Part shown: positions 54,859-63,536 of the stretch, piece by piece | Layout: every line of letters begins with the position of its first letter | Numbering within the stretch: position 1 is the first letter of the stretch | From: Heyndrickxia sporothermodurans | GTDB taxonomy: Bacteria > Bacillota > Bacilli > Bacillales > Bacillaceae_C | Assembly (NCBI GenBank): GCA_018333075.1 | Contig: BORH01000001.1 | Coordinates: 248,001-312,000 of the forward strand | DNA length: 64,000 nucleotides | Direction of reading: 5' to 3' | Notes under the pieces: model-generated | Told to the model about the DNA's origin: nothing | Seen by the model: only the letters and a program-made list of their open reading frames with translations | Database searches by the model: none | Program-made: the position numbers and the translations under genes

Positions 54859-55797
54859 TTAAACACTTGACTCCACAGGAGATGGTACATTTGCAAGAAT
54901 CTCTTCAAAAACATCATCTACCGTATTCGTTAGTGATGCCTCAATTGATAAATAGAGACGATGCTTTAAAACATATGGTGCCAGTTCTTTAACATCGTCA
55001 GGTGTGACAAATTGACGTCCATGAATAAATGCACGTCCTTGACATGCTTTTAAAAGTGCCAGAGTAGCACGTGGACTTGCCCCCTGTTCAATTAATGGAT
55101 GCTGTCTTGTTTCTCTTACAAGGTATAAAATAAATTTTTCAATATCTTTACTTACCAATATGCCTTTCACTTCTTGTTTTAATTGAATAAATTCATTTTT
55201 TGTCAATATTGCCTCTACATTTAATAAGGGTTCTTCATTTAGGAATCTTCTTAAAATAAACCGTTCTTCATCAAATGTCGGGTAATCAATTGAAATTTTC
55301 ATTAAAAAGCGGTCAAGCTGCGCTGCTGGGAGAGAGAATGTCCCTTGCTGTGATTCCACAGGATTTTGTGTTGCAATAACTAAAAAAGGTTCCTCCAAGA
55401 GAATTGTTTCCCCGTCTATCGTTACTTGACGTTCCTCCATCACCTCTAATAAACTTGATTGTGTTCTTGGAGTCGCACGATTTATTTCATCTGCAAGCAA
55501 TATATTCGTAAAAACAGGGCCCATTCTCATTTCAAATTGTTGAGTTTTTGGATTAAAAAATTGCATTCCTGTAACATCCGTAGGTAAAACATCTGGTGTA
55601 AACTGAATACGTCTAAAACTTCCATCAAAACACTTAGAAAATGTTTTAGCTAATAATGTTTTACCAGTACCTGGTACACTTTCTAACAATATATGCCCAC
55701 CTTGTAGAAGAGCAATGGTTAATAACTCAATATCCTTTTCCCTTCCTACCATGACCTTTGAAATTTCTTCCTTTAGTTGTGTAATTTTTTCTTTCAA
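54859..55797 (-). CDS. MoxR-family AAA+ ATPase
   Basis: 312 residues. Walker A ESVPGTGKTLLAK (~residue 38-50), Walker B ILLADEINRATPRTQSSLLE, sensor 1 IATQNPVESQQGTFSLPAAQLDRF, sensor 2 GASPRATLALLKACQGRA. Chaperone-like ATPase acting with the vWA/DUF58 protein next door. First gene of a three-gene operon. Confidence 0.92.
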   Translation of the reverse strand: MKEKITQLKEEISKVMVGREKDIELLTIALLQGGHILLESVPGTGKTLLAKTFSKCFDGSFRRIQFTPDVLPTDVTGMQFFNPKTQQFEMRMGPVFTNILLADEINRATPRTQSSLLEVMEERQVTIDGETILLEEPFLVIATQNPVESQQGTFSLPAAQLDRFLMKISIDYPTFDEERFILRRFLNEEPLLNVEAILTKNEFIQLKQEVKGILVSKDIEKFILYLVRETRQHPLIEQGASPRATLALLKACQGRAFIHGRQFVTPDDVKELAPYVLKHRLYLSIEASLTNTVDDVFEEILANVPSPVESSV

Positions 55798-55889
55798 CGT
55801 CCCGTCCCCCTCTTAATATCTATATAATACAAATATACCAAATTTTTCGAAAACGTTGCAATTTCCAAAAAGGCTTTCAAAATTAAATA

Positions 55890-55919
55890 AAAGAGCTCCC
55901 AATGCATTTGGAAACTCTT
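55890..55919 (-). terminator. Terminator of the 70-aa ORF
   Basis: Interrupted stem AAGAG-TC-CCAA / TTGG-A-CTCTT with T run on minus. Confidence 0.6.
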
Positions 55920-55926
55920 GTTATCA

Positions 55927-56139
55927 TTAGCTTCTCTCCTCTTCTAAATATTTATAAATCACATGCCCATTCCTTTGAGCTACTCCGTGAAAATGCTTAA
56001 AATCCTCTTGTTCTACAAGGAGCTTTCGAAAATCATAAAAATCACAATTATCTACATAAAGCTCCTTAATTTCACCTGAACGCAACTGGTGTATTAAATG
56101 ATTAATTTGTTCTTCCGTCAACATAGCCACCTCATCCAA
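55927..56139 (-). CDS. Small protein, 70 aa, unknown
   Basis: Acidic, likely alpha/beta: MLTEEQINHLIHQLRSGEIKELYVDNCDFYDFRKLLVEQEDFKHFHGVAQRNGHVIYKYL. Two start choices: ATG 56139 (AAAGGA nine bases upstream) or ATG 56124 after GAGGTGG. Not recognised with certainty. Single gene with its own terminator. Confidence 0.7.
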   Translation of the reverse strand: MDEVAMLTEEQINHLIHQLRSGEIKELYVDNCDFYDFRKLLVEQEDFKHFHGVAQRNGHVIYKYLEEERS

Positions 56140-56379
56140 ATAGTCCTTTTTACCTATAATATTGTGAAAAACAATAAAATCTCATTGTATATTCAAACGT
56201 CTAAAGCTAGAGTGATGAGCATTCTTCATCATTTTACAATAATTTCATACTTACAAAAAGAAAAACAATACTTGATATTCATAATAGAGATTACTTGAAC
56301 TTTTCAAAAAAATGGTGCAAACTGTAAACAAGTAAATTGAAAATTAAATTTATTATTAAATTCGATTGGAGGACGTCAG

Positions 56380-56571
56380 ATGAAAAAAGCCGATGTAGGA
56401 AATGTGATTGAATTTAAGAACGGTTTACGTGGCGTTGTTGAAAAGGTGAATGAAAATTCAGTCATTGTAGATTTAACATATATGGATAATTATCGAGATT
56501 TAGAATTAGAAGAAAAAACCGTTGTTAATCATAAGAACTATACTATTATACAAAATACAATTGAAGCGTAA
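56380..56571 (+). CDS. ykvS: DUF2187 protein YkvS
   Basis: 63 residues: KKADVGNVIEFKNGLRGVVEKVNENSVIVDLTYM...EKTVVNHKNYTII, the SH3-like beta-barrel of DUF2187/YkvS. GGAGGACG upstream of ATG. Function unknown; conserved in Bacillus at this locus. Own terminator. Confidence 0.88.
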   Translation: MKKADVGNVIEFKNGLRGVVEKVNENSVIVDLTYMDNYRDLELEEKTVVNHKNYTIIQNTIEA

Positions 56572-56576
56572 ATACT

Positions 56577-56607
56577 AAAAAAGATTGGCAGAACTGCCGA
56601 TCTTTTT
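56577..56607 (+). terminator. Terminator of ykvS
   Basis: AAAGATTGGCAG / CTGCCGATCTTT with one G-T pair, then TTTATTTT. Confidence 0.85.
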
Positions 56608-56773
56608 ATTTTCAACCTACTAAACATTATTAATATGACAATTACCGACTCTTTTTGATAAAATGTTCCTTATAAGTGTATATCATGCAGAACAATATTA
56701 AGGGTTCTAATGAAAAAAAGTGAAAAGTCTCCCCTTTATTTGTTTTTATTGAATATTTGAGAGGAGTTGCTAA

Positions 56774-57385
56774 ATGAAGCTAAGCGCCACGGATATTAAA
56801 CTTATTATCGGTATATTGTTAGCTCATCTATTTTTATATATCACGTTTCATGATCAGTCAATCTTTTGGTACATATATAGTGCAGTTTCATTATTACTAA
56901 TCAGTTATTCAATTGTAAATGAAAAAAGTGAAGATGACATTTCTACTCAGAAATATTTATTACATGGAGTTCTTTCAGGAATAGGATTATATTTAGTTTT
57001 TTGGTTTGGTGACTGGATAATTTCAATTATCTCTCCTTATCTTGAGATTAAAATTATTAAGACTTATCAATTGCTATCACCTAAATGGGTTTGGCACTAT
57101 TTTGTACTCGCCTTTATTATGGCACCGGGAGAAGAGATTTTTTGGAGAGGATTTATTCAAAAAAGACTAATGATTCATTTTACTGGTAGGTCTTCCATTC
57201 TATACACCGCTATATTAAATGCTTCTGTGTTCATTTATTCTGGCAATATCGTACTAATGCTTGCAGCATTTGTTGGTGGAATTGTTTGGGGCTTCTTATA
57301 TTTGAAATTTAAAAGCATTACATTAGTTATTATTTCACATTTAATATTTGATTTACTATTAATTATTGTCCTTCCCCTCCATTAA
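56774..57385 (+). CDS. CPBP-family intramembrane metalloprotease-like protein
   Basis: 203 residues, about six membrane segments. Abi/CPBP motifs: APGEEIFWRGFIQKRL (EExxxR) around residue 117-130 and SHLIFDLLLIIVLP (HxxxD) near the C terminus, the catalytic set of Rce1/CPBP glutamic-type intramembrane proteases. Family roles include prenyl-protein processing and bacteriocin immunity; here no bacteriocin gene is adjacent, so a housekeeping role is more likely. Confidence 0.87.
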   Translation: MKLSATDIKLIIGILLAHLFLYITFHDQSIFWYIYSAVSLLLISYSIVNEKSEDDISTQKYLLHGVLSGIGLYLVFWFGDWIISIISPYLEIKIIKTYQLLSPKWVWHYFVLAFIMAPGEEIFWRGFIQKRLMIHFTGRSSILYTAILNASVFIYSGNIVLMLAAFVGGIVWGFLYLKFKSITLVIISHLIFDLLLIIVLPLH

Positions 57386-57418
57386 GGTTTAGGGAGAAAA
57401 TCAACCTAAACCTTTTTT
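57385..57418. terminator. Bidirectional terminator between the CPBP gene and ykvI
   Basis: AGGTTTAGG / CCTAAACCT 9-bp stem, 11-base loop containing the ykvI stop, T runs both ways. Confidence 0.82.
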
Positions 57419-58447
57419 ATCTTTTTTCATCCATAACAAAATCATAAATACTAGACTGAAGTATCCAAATAATGGGTATATAAAGGAAAGAAGAGTCCCA
57501 TAATTAATTTTACTTATCAGCAAGACAATAAAAATAATTAATATATATATCCATATTAATTTTATAGAAATATATTGTTGGAGTTGCTTTCCTAATCCAT
57601 ATATATTCCCAATAATAGAAGTGAAAATCTCTCCATAGATAATTGCCACATATATATAATAAATACTTTCAAAAGTATTTTGAACGATAACTGCCATTGG
57701 AATATTAAATTGGGTTACATTTGGAAGTGTAATAAGTGTTAAATGACTTGACAATAATATCAGTGTAAGCAAGGCTCCCCCTACTATACCTCCCCACCGT
57801 ACAACGTCCTTATCGTTCACCTCATATGCAATAGGAACTAATATTGCTTGTGCTAATGTTAAATTTAATGCGGCATACGAAAATGGGGACAATATAAACC
57901 TCCAACCATTATTAATCTCAGGGATATGTAGAAAGGTTTCTAAAAAATTGGGCGTAATAATTGATTGTGTCATTAAAATAAAATTAAAAAGGATCATCAT
58001 CGGTACGACAAAAGTATTCACTGCAAATACTCCCTTAGTGCCGATTAGCATAATTATTATTGTAAAAGCAATAGTTAAATAAATACCAACATTTTTATCA
58101 ATTCCAAAATGCTCTTTAAACACTGCCCCTGCACCTGAAAACATGACACCACATACCCCTAAAAGCATAAACATCATAAATATATTCATTAAAATAGCAA
58201 CGCTTTTCCCAAATAAATACTGATTAAATACCTCATAAGAGTGGGCCTTTAAATCTATTGCCTTTACCATAATTTTTGACCCAAGAACAATAAACAAATA
58301 ACCAGCAATCAATATAGAAATAATACCTATAAATCCATATTTAGTGAAAAATTCTACAATTTCACGTCCTGTTGCAAAACCTGCTCCTATAACAGTCCCC
58401 ACATATACTGCTGCAACCTGTAATACACCGATCCACTTTCTCATCAT
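57401..58447 (-). CDS. ykvI: YkvI-type membrane transporter
   Basis: 348 residues, about ten membrane helices, LeuT-superfamily-like features: TM1 break GTVIGAGFATGREIVEFF. Length and sequence match B. subtilis YkvI (347 residues), of unknown substrate. Start ATG (two in tandem), with GTGAGGGG upstream. Divergent from clpE across a 314-base region packed with CtsR boxes. Confidence 0.85.
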   Translation of the reverse strand: MMRKWIGVLQVAAVYVGTVIGAGFATGREIVEFFTKYGFIGIISILIAGYLFIVLGSKIMVKAIDLKAHSYEVFNQYLFGKSVAILMNIFMMFMLLGVCGVMFSGAGAVFKEHFGIDKNVGIYLTIAFTIIIMLIGTKGVFAVNTFVVPMMILFNFILMTQSIITPNFLETFLHIPEINNGWRFILSPFSYAALNLTLAQAILVPIAYEVNDKDVVRWGGIVGGALLTLILLSSHLTLITLPNVTQFNIPMAVIVQNTFESIYYIYVAIIYGEIFTSIIGNIYGLGKQLQQYISIKLIWIYILIIFIVLLISKINYGTLLSFIYPLFGYFSLVFMILLWMKKDKKGLG

Positions 58448-58585
58448 TATCCCCTCACATTTGAATCACACTAATACACAATATGTACAAGCATGAAAAA
58501 ATACGACAAGAATAATTTCAATTCAATTAATTGATAGCTGTCAGTATTATTCAATAAATAAATATTCTTAAATATGCTTGCTAAA

Positions 58586-58602
58586 AGTCAAAAATGGTCA
58601 AA
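58586..58602 (+). promoter_or_regulatory. CtsR box 1 of clpE
   Basis: AGTCAAAAATGGTCAAA, direct heptad repeat RGTCAAA-N3-GGTCAAA, immediately upstream of the -35. Confidence 0.88.
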
Positions 58603-58608
58603 AAAAAC

Positions 58609-58637
58609 TTTACAAATTTCTTAACATGATTTAAGAT
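58609..58637 (+). promoter_or_regulatory. Sigma-A promoter of clpE
   Basis: TTTACA, 17-base spacer, TAAGAT, bracketed by CtsR boxes 1 and 2. Confidence 0.75.
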
Positions 58638-58647
58638 AGATTCATAA

Positions 58648-58664
58648 GGTCAAAAATGGTCAAA
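58648..58664 (+). promoter_or_regulatory. CtsR box 2 of clpE
   Basis: GGTCAAAAATGGTCAAA, perfect tandem heptads, just after the transcription start. Confidence 0.92.
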
Positions 58665-58695
58665 CAAAAAGATCATCCTTTTTTTTAAAAACAAA

Positions 58696-58712
58696 GATCA
58701 AAGTTAGTCAAA
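58696..58712 (+). promoter_or_regulatory. CtsR box 3 of clpE, one mismatch
   Basis: GATCAAAGTTAGTCAAA; first heptad has A for G. In the untranslated leader, 50 bases before the start codon. Confidence 0.7.
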
Positions 58713-58761
58713 ATCAAAGTTTTTAAATTAATGCATTACTAGTTTAAGGAGGAATGCTTTT

Positions 58762-60891
58762 ATGAAATGTCAAAAATGTCAATTAAAACCTGCAAATGTT
58801 CAACTTAAAGTTAATATAAATGGGAATACACAAAATATAAATCTATGTTCAGAATGCTATCAAAAAGAATTTGCAATGCAATCTACCCCATTTGGTGGAA
58901 TCCCATCAATAAATGGATTCGAAGACTTATTTAAAGGCTTTGGATTTCCTGAAAGCTCTAGTATTGAGCATCAAGCCGTCCCAACAAATGGTGGGAATAA
59001 TCAATTTTTAGACCAATTCGGTCGTAACCTAACAAACTTAGCTAAAGCAGGATTAATTGATCCTGTGATTGGACGTGAAAAAGAAATACATCGTGTTATT
59101 GAAATATTGAATCGTCGAAACAAAAACAATCCAGTTTTAATAGGTGAACCTGGTGTAGGGAAAACAGCTATTGCTGAGGGACTTGCCTTAAAAATAGTTG
59201 AAAATAATGTCCCATCTAAATTAAAAAACAAAGAAGTATATTTATTAGATGTCGCCTCATTAGTTGCAAATACAGGTATAAGAGGACAATTCGAAGAAAG
59301 AATGAAGCAAATCATTTCAGAATTACAAAAACGAAAAAACGTCCTTTTGTTTATCGATGAAATTCATTTGCTTGTAGGAGCAGGTTCTGCCGAAGGTTCA
59401 ATGGATGCTGGAAATATATTAAAACCAGCACTAGCAAGAGGAGAATTGCAGCTTATAGGGGCAACAACTCTACAAGAGTATCGACAAATAGAAAAAGATG
59501 CTGCTCTTGAAAGACGTTTCCAACCTATTCAAGTAAACGAACCAACTGTAGAACAAGCGATAAATATATTAAATGGATTGAAAGATAAGTATGAAAACTA
59601 TCACCAAGTAAAATACTCAGATGACGCGATTCATGCTTGTGTTAATCTATCTCATCGATATATTCAAGATCGTTATCTACCAGACAAAGCTATTGATTTG
59701 ATGGATGAGGCTGGTTCTAAGCTTAATCTTACACTTTCTACAGGAAACGCCGAGGAAAACAAAAAACGTCTTAATGAAATTGAACTAGAAAAGCACGAAG
59801 CGTTGAAAAAAGAAAACTATGAATTAGCTGCTCAATTACGTGATGAGGAAGAAATACTTAAAAAATCTCTAATTAATGAAAATGTCAACCATCAAGCGGT
59901 TGTAGAAGTTGCCGATATTCAAGTAATTATTGAATTGAAGACAGGAATACCTGTTGGAAAACTTCAATTAGATGAACAGCAAAAAATGAAAAACATGGAG
60001 GGAAATTTAGCTAAAAAAGTTATTGGTCAATCTGAAGCTGTAAAGAAAGTAGCAAAAGCAATTAGACGTAGCCGTGCCGGATTAAAATCAAAACATCGTC
60101 CAATTGGTTCCTTCCTTTTTGTTGGACCGACCGGTGTAGGGAAAACAGAATTAACGAAGGCACTCGCGCAAGAACTATTCGGTTCAAAAGATGCAATGAT
60201 TCGGCTTGACATGAGTGAATATATGGAAAAACATAGTGTATCAAAATTAATTGGTTCACCTCCAGGCTATGTTGGACATGATGAAGCTGGTCAATTAACT
60301 GAAAAAGTCCGTAGAAACCCATATAGTATTCTCCTATTAGATGAAATTGAAAAAGCACATCCAGATGTGCAACACATGTTCCTACAGATACTAGAGGATG
60401 GCCGATTGACAGATAGTCAAGGACGAACAGTAAGCTTTAAAGATACAGTTATCGTTATGACAAGTAATGCAGGAGTAGGGACTAAAGAAATCCATGTTGG
60501 TTTTGGACAAAATAACGCTATGAAAGAAACAAGTATTCTAGATTCACTAGGAAGTTTCTTTAAACCAGAGTTTTTAAACAGATTTGATAATATTATTGAG
60601 TTTCAATCCTTAAATAAAGAAGATCTATTAAAAATAGTTAACTTAATGCTAGTAGAACTGGACGAAACTTTAAAAGAGCAGCAAATTTCATTAATAGTAA
60701 CTGATGAAGCAAAAGATAAATTAGCAGAATTAGGATACCACCCTTCATTTGGAGCAAGACCATTACGCAGGGTTATTCAGGAGCAAATAGAAGACCAAAT
60801 TACCGACTTTATATTAGAGCATCCAGAACAAAAAGAATTAACTGCATCTTTAAATGATGATTCAACAATATGCTTATATGCTAAAAATTAA
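58762..60891 (+). CDS. clpE: ATP-dependent Clp protease ATPase ClpE
   Basis: Class I HSP100 unfoldase that feeds ClpP. 709 residues: N-terminal zinc finger (C3xxC6 ... CSEC at ~32-35), AAA-1 with [13 protein letters not shown] and [15 protein letters not shown]-like coiled segment [26 protein letters not shown]-2 with [14 protein letters not shown] and [14 protein letters not shown]2-small domain [11 protein letters not shown]. Repressed by CtsR through three boxes and so heat- and stress-induced. The zinc finger and UVR motif separate it from ClpC. Confidence 0.96.
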   Translation: MKCQKCQLKPANVQLKVNINGNTQNINLCSECYQKEFAMQSTPFGGIPSINGFEDLFKGFGFPESSSIEHQAVPTNGGNNQFLDQFGRNLTNLAKAGLIDPVIGREKEIHRVIEILNRRNKNNPVLIGEPGVGKTAIAEGLALKIVENNVPSKLKNKEVYLLDVASLVANTGIRGQFEERMKQIISELQKRKNVLLFIDEIHLLVGAGSAEGSMDAGNILKPALARGELQLIGATTLQEYRQIEKDAALERRFQPIQVNEPTVEQAINILNGLKDKYENYHQVKYSDDAIHACVNLSHRYIQDRYLPDKAIDLMDEAGSKLNLTLSTGNAEENKKRLNEIELEKHEALKKENYELAAQLRDEEEILKKSLINENVNHQAVVEVADIQVIIELKTGIPVGKLQLDEQQKMKNMEGNLAKKVIGQSEAVKKVAKAIRRSRAGLKSKHRPIGSFLFVGPTGVGKTELTKALAQELFGSKDAMIRLDMSEYMEKHSVSKLIGSPPGYVGHDEAGQLTEKVRRNPYSILLLDEIEKAHPDVQHMFLQILEDGRLTDSQGRTVSFKDTVIVMTSNAGVGTKEIHVGFGQNNAMKETSILDSLGSFFKPEFLNRFDNIIEFQSLNKEDLLKIVNLMLVELDETLKEQQISLIVTDEAKDKLAELGYHPSFGARPLRRVIQEQIEDQITDFILEHPEQKELTASLNDDSTICLYAKN

Positions 60892-60904
60892 TATCTAAAT
60901 ATGA

Positions 60905-60936
60905 AAAGGAGAAAAGCTCTGAAGCTTTTCTCCTTT
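60905..60936. terminator. Bidirectional terminator between clpE and the M3 peptidase
   Basis: AAAGGAGAAAAGCT / AGCTTTTCTCCTTT 14-bp stem, CTGA loop. Confidence 0.85.
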
Positions 60937-60946
60937 CTAAATTCTA

Positions 60947-62647
60947 TTATAATTTTTTATCATCCACTTGATTTAACCATGATTGAATAGCACCAACGAC
61001 TGATTCAACACAACCTTCTTCAAATGGTGAGATGAGCTTTGCTTCTTTGACTAACCCAAGAAATGATTGGCTGCCTCCTTGTTTACATAGATGAATATAG
61101 TCCTTCCAAGCTTCCTCATGATTTTCTTGAGATTTTTTCCAAAATTGAAAAGCACAAATTTGTGCTAGCGTATAATCGATATAATAAAATGGTGAATTAT
61201 ATATATGCCCTTGACGCTGCCAGAATCCGCCTTGTTCAAGATAATCGTTCCCATCATAATCACGATGTGGCAAATATTTAGCCTCAATCTCTTTCCAAGC
61301 CTGTTTTCTTTCAGCAGGAGTTGCTTCTGGGTTCTCATAAACAAAATGCTGGAATTCATCAACAGAAACGCCATACGGTAAAAATAATAGAGCACCACTT
61401 AAATGAGAAAACTTATATTTCTCTGTATCCTCTTTAAAAAATAACTCCATCCATGGCCATGTAAAAAATTCCATACTCATTGAATGAATCTCGCAGGCTT
61501 CATAAGTTGGCCAATTATATTCCGGCACTTCAAAATGACGACTCGTATATACTTGAAATGCATGTCCTGCTTCATGTGTCAGCACATCAATATCACCAGA
61601 AGTACCATTAAAATTAGAGAAAATGAATGGAGCTTTGTAATTTTCGATAAATGTACAATAACCTCCACCAGCTTTTCCTTTTTTAGCGACCAAATCCATT
61701 AAATGATTCTCATTCATAAATGTAAAAAATTCATCTGTTTCTTTTGATAGCTCAGAATACATTTTTTTCCCATTGTTAATAATCCATTCTGGTGAACCTT
61801 TAGGTATTGCATTACCTGAAACATATTGAAAGCCTTCATCATAAAATTTTAACGATTCAACACCAATACGATCTTGTTGCCGCATCCTCAAATCAGTTGC
61901 AAGCGGAACAATATATTCTTTTACTTGATCACGAAATTTTGCAACCATCTTAGCGTTATAATCCGTTCTAGACATACGATAATAAGCAAGCTCAACAAAG
62001 TTTTTATAACCAAGCTTTTGAGCAATTTCGGTTCTTACTTTTACTAATTCATCATAAATGCGATCAAATTCATCCTCATTCTCTTTGAAGAAACCAAATT
62101 TTGCATCACTAGCTTTTTTTCTAATCTCTCTATCCTTTGACTCAGTAAATGGATCAATTTGAGCAAGAGTTCTTTCTTCTCCCTCAAATAATATTTTTGC
62201 AGAAGCAACAAGCTTCGTATACTCAGAAGAAAGTTTATTCTCCTTCTGCAATAGAGGAATAATTTCAGGTGAAAAGGTTTTTATTTGAGCTTCAGCAAGA
62301 GCAAATAGTTGTTTCCCCCATTTTCCTTCTAATTCATCACGAAACTTGGAGGAAATTAATGCTTCATAGTACTTTGCTATAAACCCTTCAACGATAGGAG
62401 CTTGCTCATCAATATAATCATTTTCATTTTTATAAAATTCATCATTAGTATCAATCGTGTGTCTAACTGAGCAAATTGTAAACATTGTTCCTAAATCATT
62501 ACGAATCTGATTAATCTTTGTCATAGCATCACTTTGCTCTTCTACACTTTTTGCGCTTTTGAATTTTTCAAGTTCCGCCTCAAATGCTACTTCAAACTGT
62601 GCAATATCAGGGCGTTTATATTCATACTCTTCAAATTTCAGACTCAT
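60947..62647 (-). CDS. M3-family oligoendopeptidase (PepF-like)
   Basis: Cytosolic zinc metallopeptidase, 566 residues from ATG 62647 (GAGGTG six bases upstream). Zinc motif HEAGHAFQ about residue 357 and third ligand region YEACEIHSMSMEFFTWPW. N-terminal helical region and PYGVSVDEFQHFVYENP fit the short pepF-type M3B subgroup. Degrades signal peptides and other oligopeptides. Single gene. Confidence 0.9.
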   Translation of the reverse strand: MSLKFEEYEYKRPDIAQFEVAFEAELEKFKSAKSVEEQSDAMTKINQIRNDLGTMFTICSVRHTIDTNDEFYKNENDYIDEQAPIVEGFIAKYYEALISSKFRDELEGKWGKQLFALAEAQIKTFSPEIIPLLQKENKLSSEYTKLVASAKILFEGEERTLAQIDPFTESKDREIRKKASDAKFGFFKENEDEFDRIYDELVKVRTEIAQKLGYKNFVELAYYRMSRTDYNAKMVAKFRDQVKEYIVPLATDLRMRQQDRIGVESLKFYDEGFQYVSGNAIPKGSPEWIINNGKKMYSELSKETDEFFTFMNENHLMDLVAKKGKAGGGYCTFIENYKAPFIFSNFNGTSGDIDVLTHEAGHAFQVYTSRHFEVPEYNWPTYEACEIHSMSMEFFTWPWMELFFKEDTEKYKFSHLSGALLFLPYGVSVDEFQHFVYENPEATPAERKQAWKEIEAKYLPHRDYDGNDYLEQGGFWQRQGHIYNSPFYYIDYTLAQICAFQFWKKSQENHEEAWKDYIHLCKQGGSQSFLGLVKEAKLISPFEEGCVESVVGAIQSWLNQVDDKKL

Positions 62648-62813
62648 TTCAAACACCTCACATTTTTTTCAAATCTCTATGTATTTCTATATTCTATAAA
62701 AAAACTCCTTTTTTTCGGCAGATCTTTCTTCATTATTTTTTCTCCATATTAAAAGGCAATCTTGACGCACCATATGAAGCGTTAACATTGCCTTCGACTA
62801 ATTGTATATTTTC

Positions 62814-63260
62814 TTAATCCTGGGGAGAATTTGAAATGCTTAAACCTATTTTTTTTAATGATTGAATAGCTGCTTCTTTCTCTTCAGAAGTTAAAACAGA
62901 CATAATTTGATGAATACGATTTTGATGCTCGGGAAAAATTGATTCGATAAATGTTTTCCCTTTTTTAGTAATATGAGCAAAAGTTACTCTTCGATCATCT
63001 GCACATGCGACTCTTTCTATAAACTCTTTTTTTTCTAATTTATCAACAACATATGTAATACTGCCACTTGCTAATAAAATTTTATCACCAATTTGCTGTA
63101 ATGGCTGATCGCCTTTATGATAGAGCAGTTCGAGTACAGCAAATTCTGTTGGATTTAAACCATGTTTTTGAATAAATTCATTCGTATATTCATTTACTGA
63201 GCGGAATGCCCTTGATAATACGATAAACAATTTTAATGATTGCTGTATATCTTTATCCAT
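62814..63260 (-). CDS. mhqR: MarR-family repressor, MhqR (YkvE)-like
   Basis: 148 residues from ATG 63260 (AAAAGGA nine bases upstream). Winged helix ~35-125: LNPTEFAVLELLYHKGDQPLQQIGDKILLASGSITYVVDKLE, wing ACADDRRVTFAHIT. B. subtilis MhqR, at the same place beside kinD, represses dioxygenase/azoreductase genes and is released by methyl-hydroquinones and catechol. No Cys at a DUF24-like position is apparent except one in ACADDRR. No MhqR-type operator was seen upstream. Confidence 0.85.
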   Translation of the reverse strand: MDKDIQQSLKLFIVLSRAFRSVNEYTNEFIQKHGLNPTEFAVLELLYHKGDQPLQQIGDKILLASGSITYVVDKLEKKEFIERVACADDRRVTFAHITKKGKTFIESIFPEHQNRIHQIMSVLTSEEKEAAIQSLKKIGLSISNSPQD

Positions 63261-63536
63261 TAAATCATTTCCTTTTCCATTTAAAAATTCTTCATAGGTT
63301 GAAAGCATATAAACACTTTCAAAATTAAGGTCATTATAGGTAAGTGAATCATGATTGTCAATAAATAATATTATTTTTTCTGACATTCCTATCATTTTTT
63401 TCTAGTTAATAGTAGAATTTAACTAAAAATATTAACTTTTAAAAGTATAATCTTATATGATTCAATCGTTTTTTATTATTTTTTTTCTTAAAATATACTA
63501 TTATAAGAGAGTAATTAATATAACTGAGGTATTTCG

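Noticed and set aside
56774-57385. Bacteriocin immunity role for the CPBP protein
   Set aside because: No bacteriocin precursor, radical SAM enzyme or peptide exporter lies next to it; it is flanked by ykvS and ykvI.
58448-58761. CRISPR-like array from repeated GGTCAAA units
   Set aside because: The units are heptad CtsR operators with irregular spacing, not long repeats with uniform spacers.
60027-60358. Minus-strand frames inside clpE
   Set aside because: Antisense shadows of the conserved AAA-2 domain without translation signals.
63261-63395. N-terminal 45-residue extension of the MhqR-like repressor
   Set aside because: The family starts at the MDKDIQQSLKLF position and a ribosome site precedes that ATG; the extension is low-complexity.
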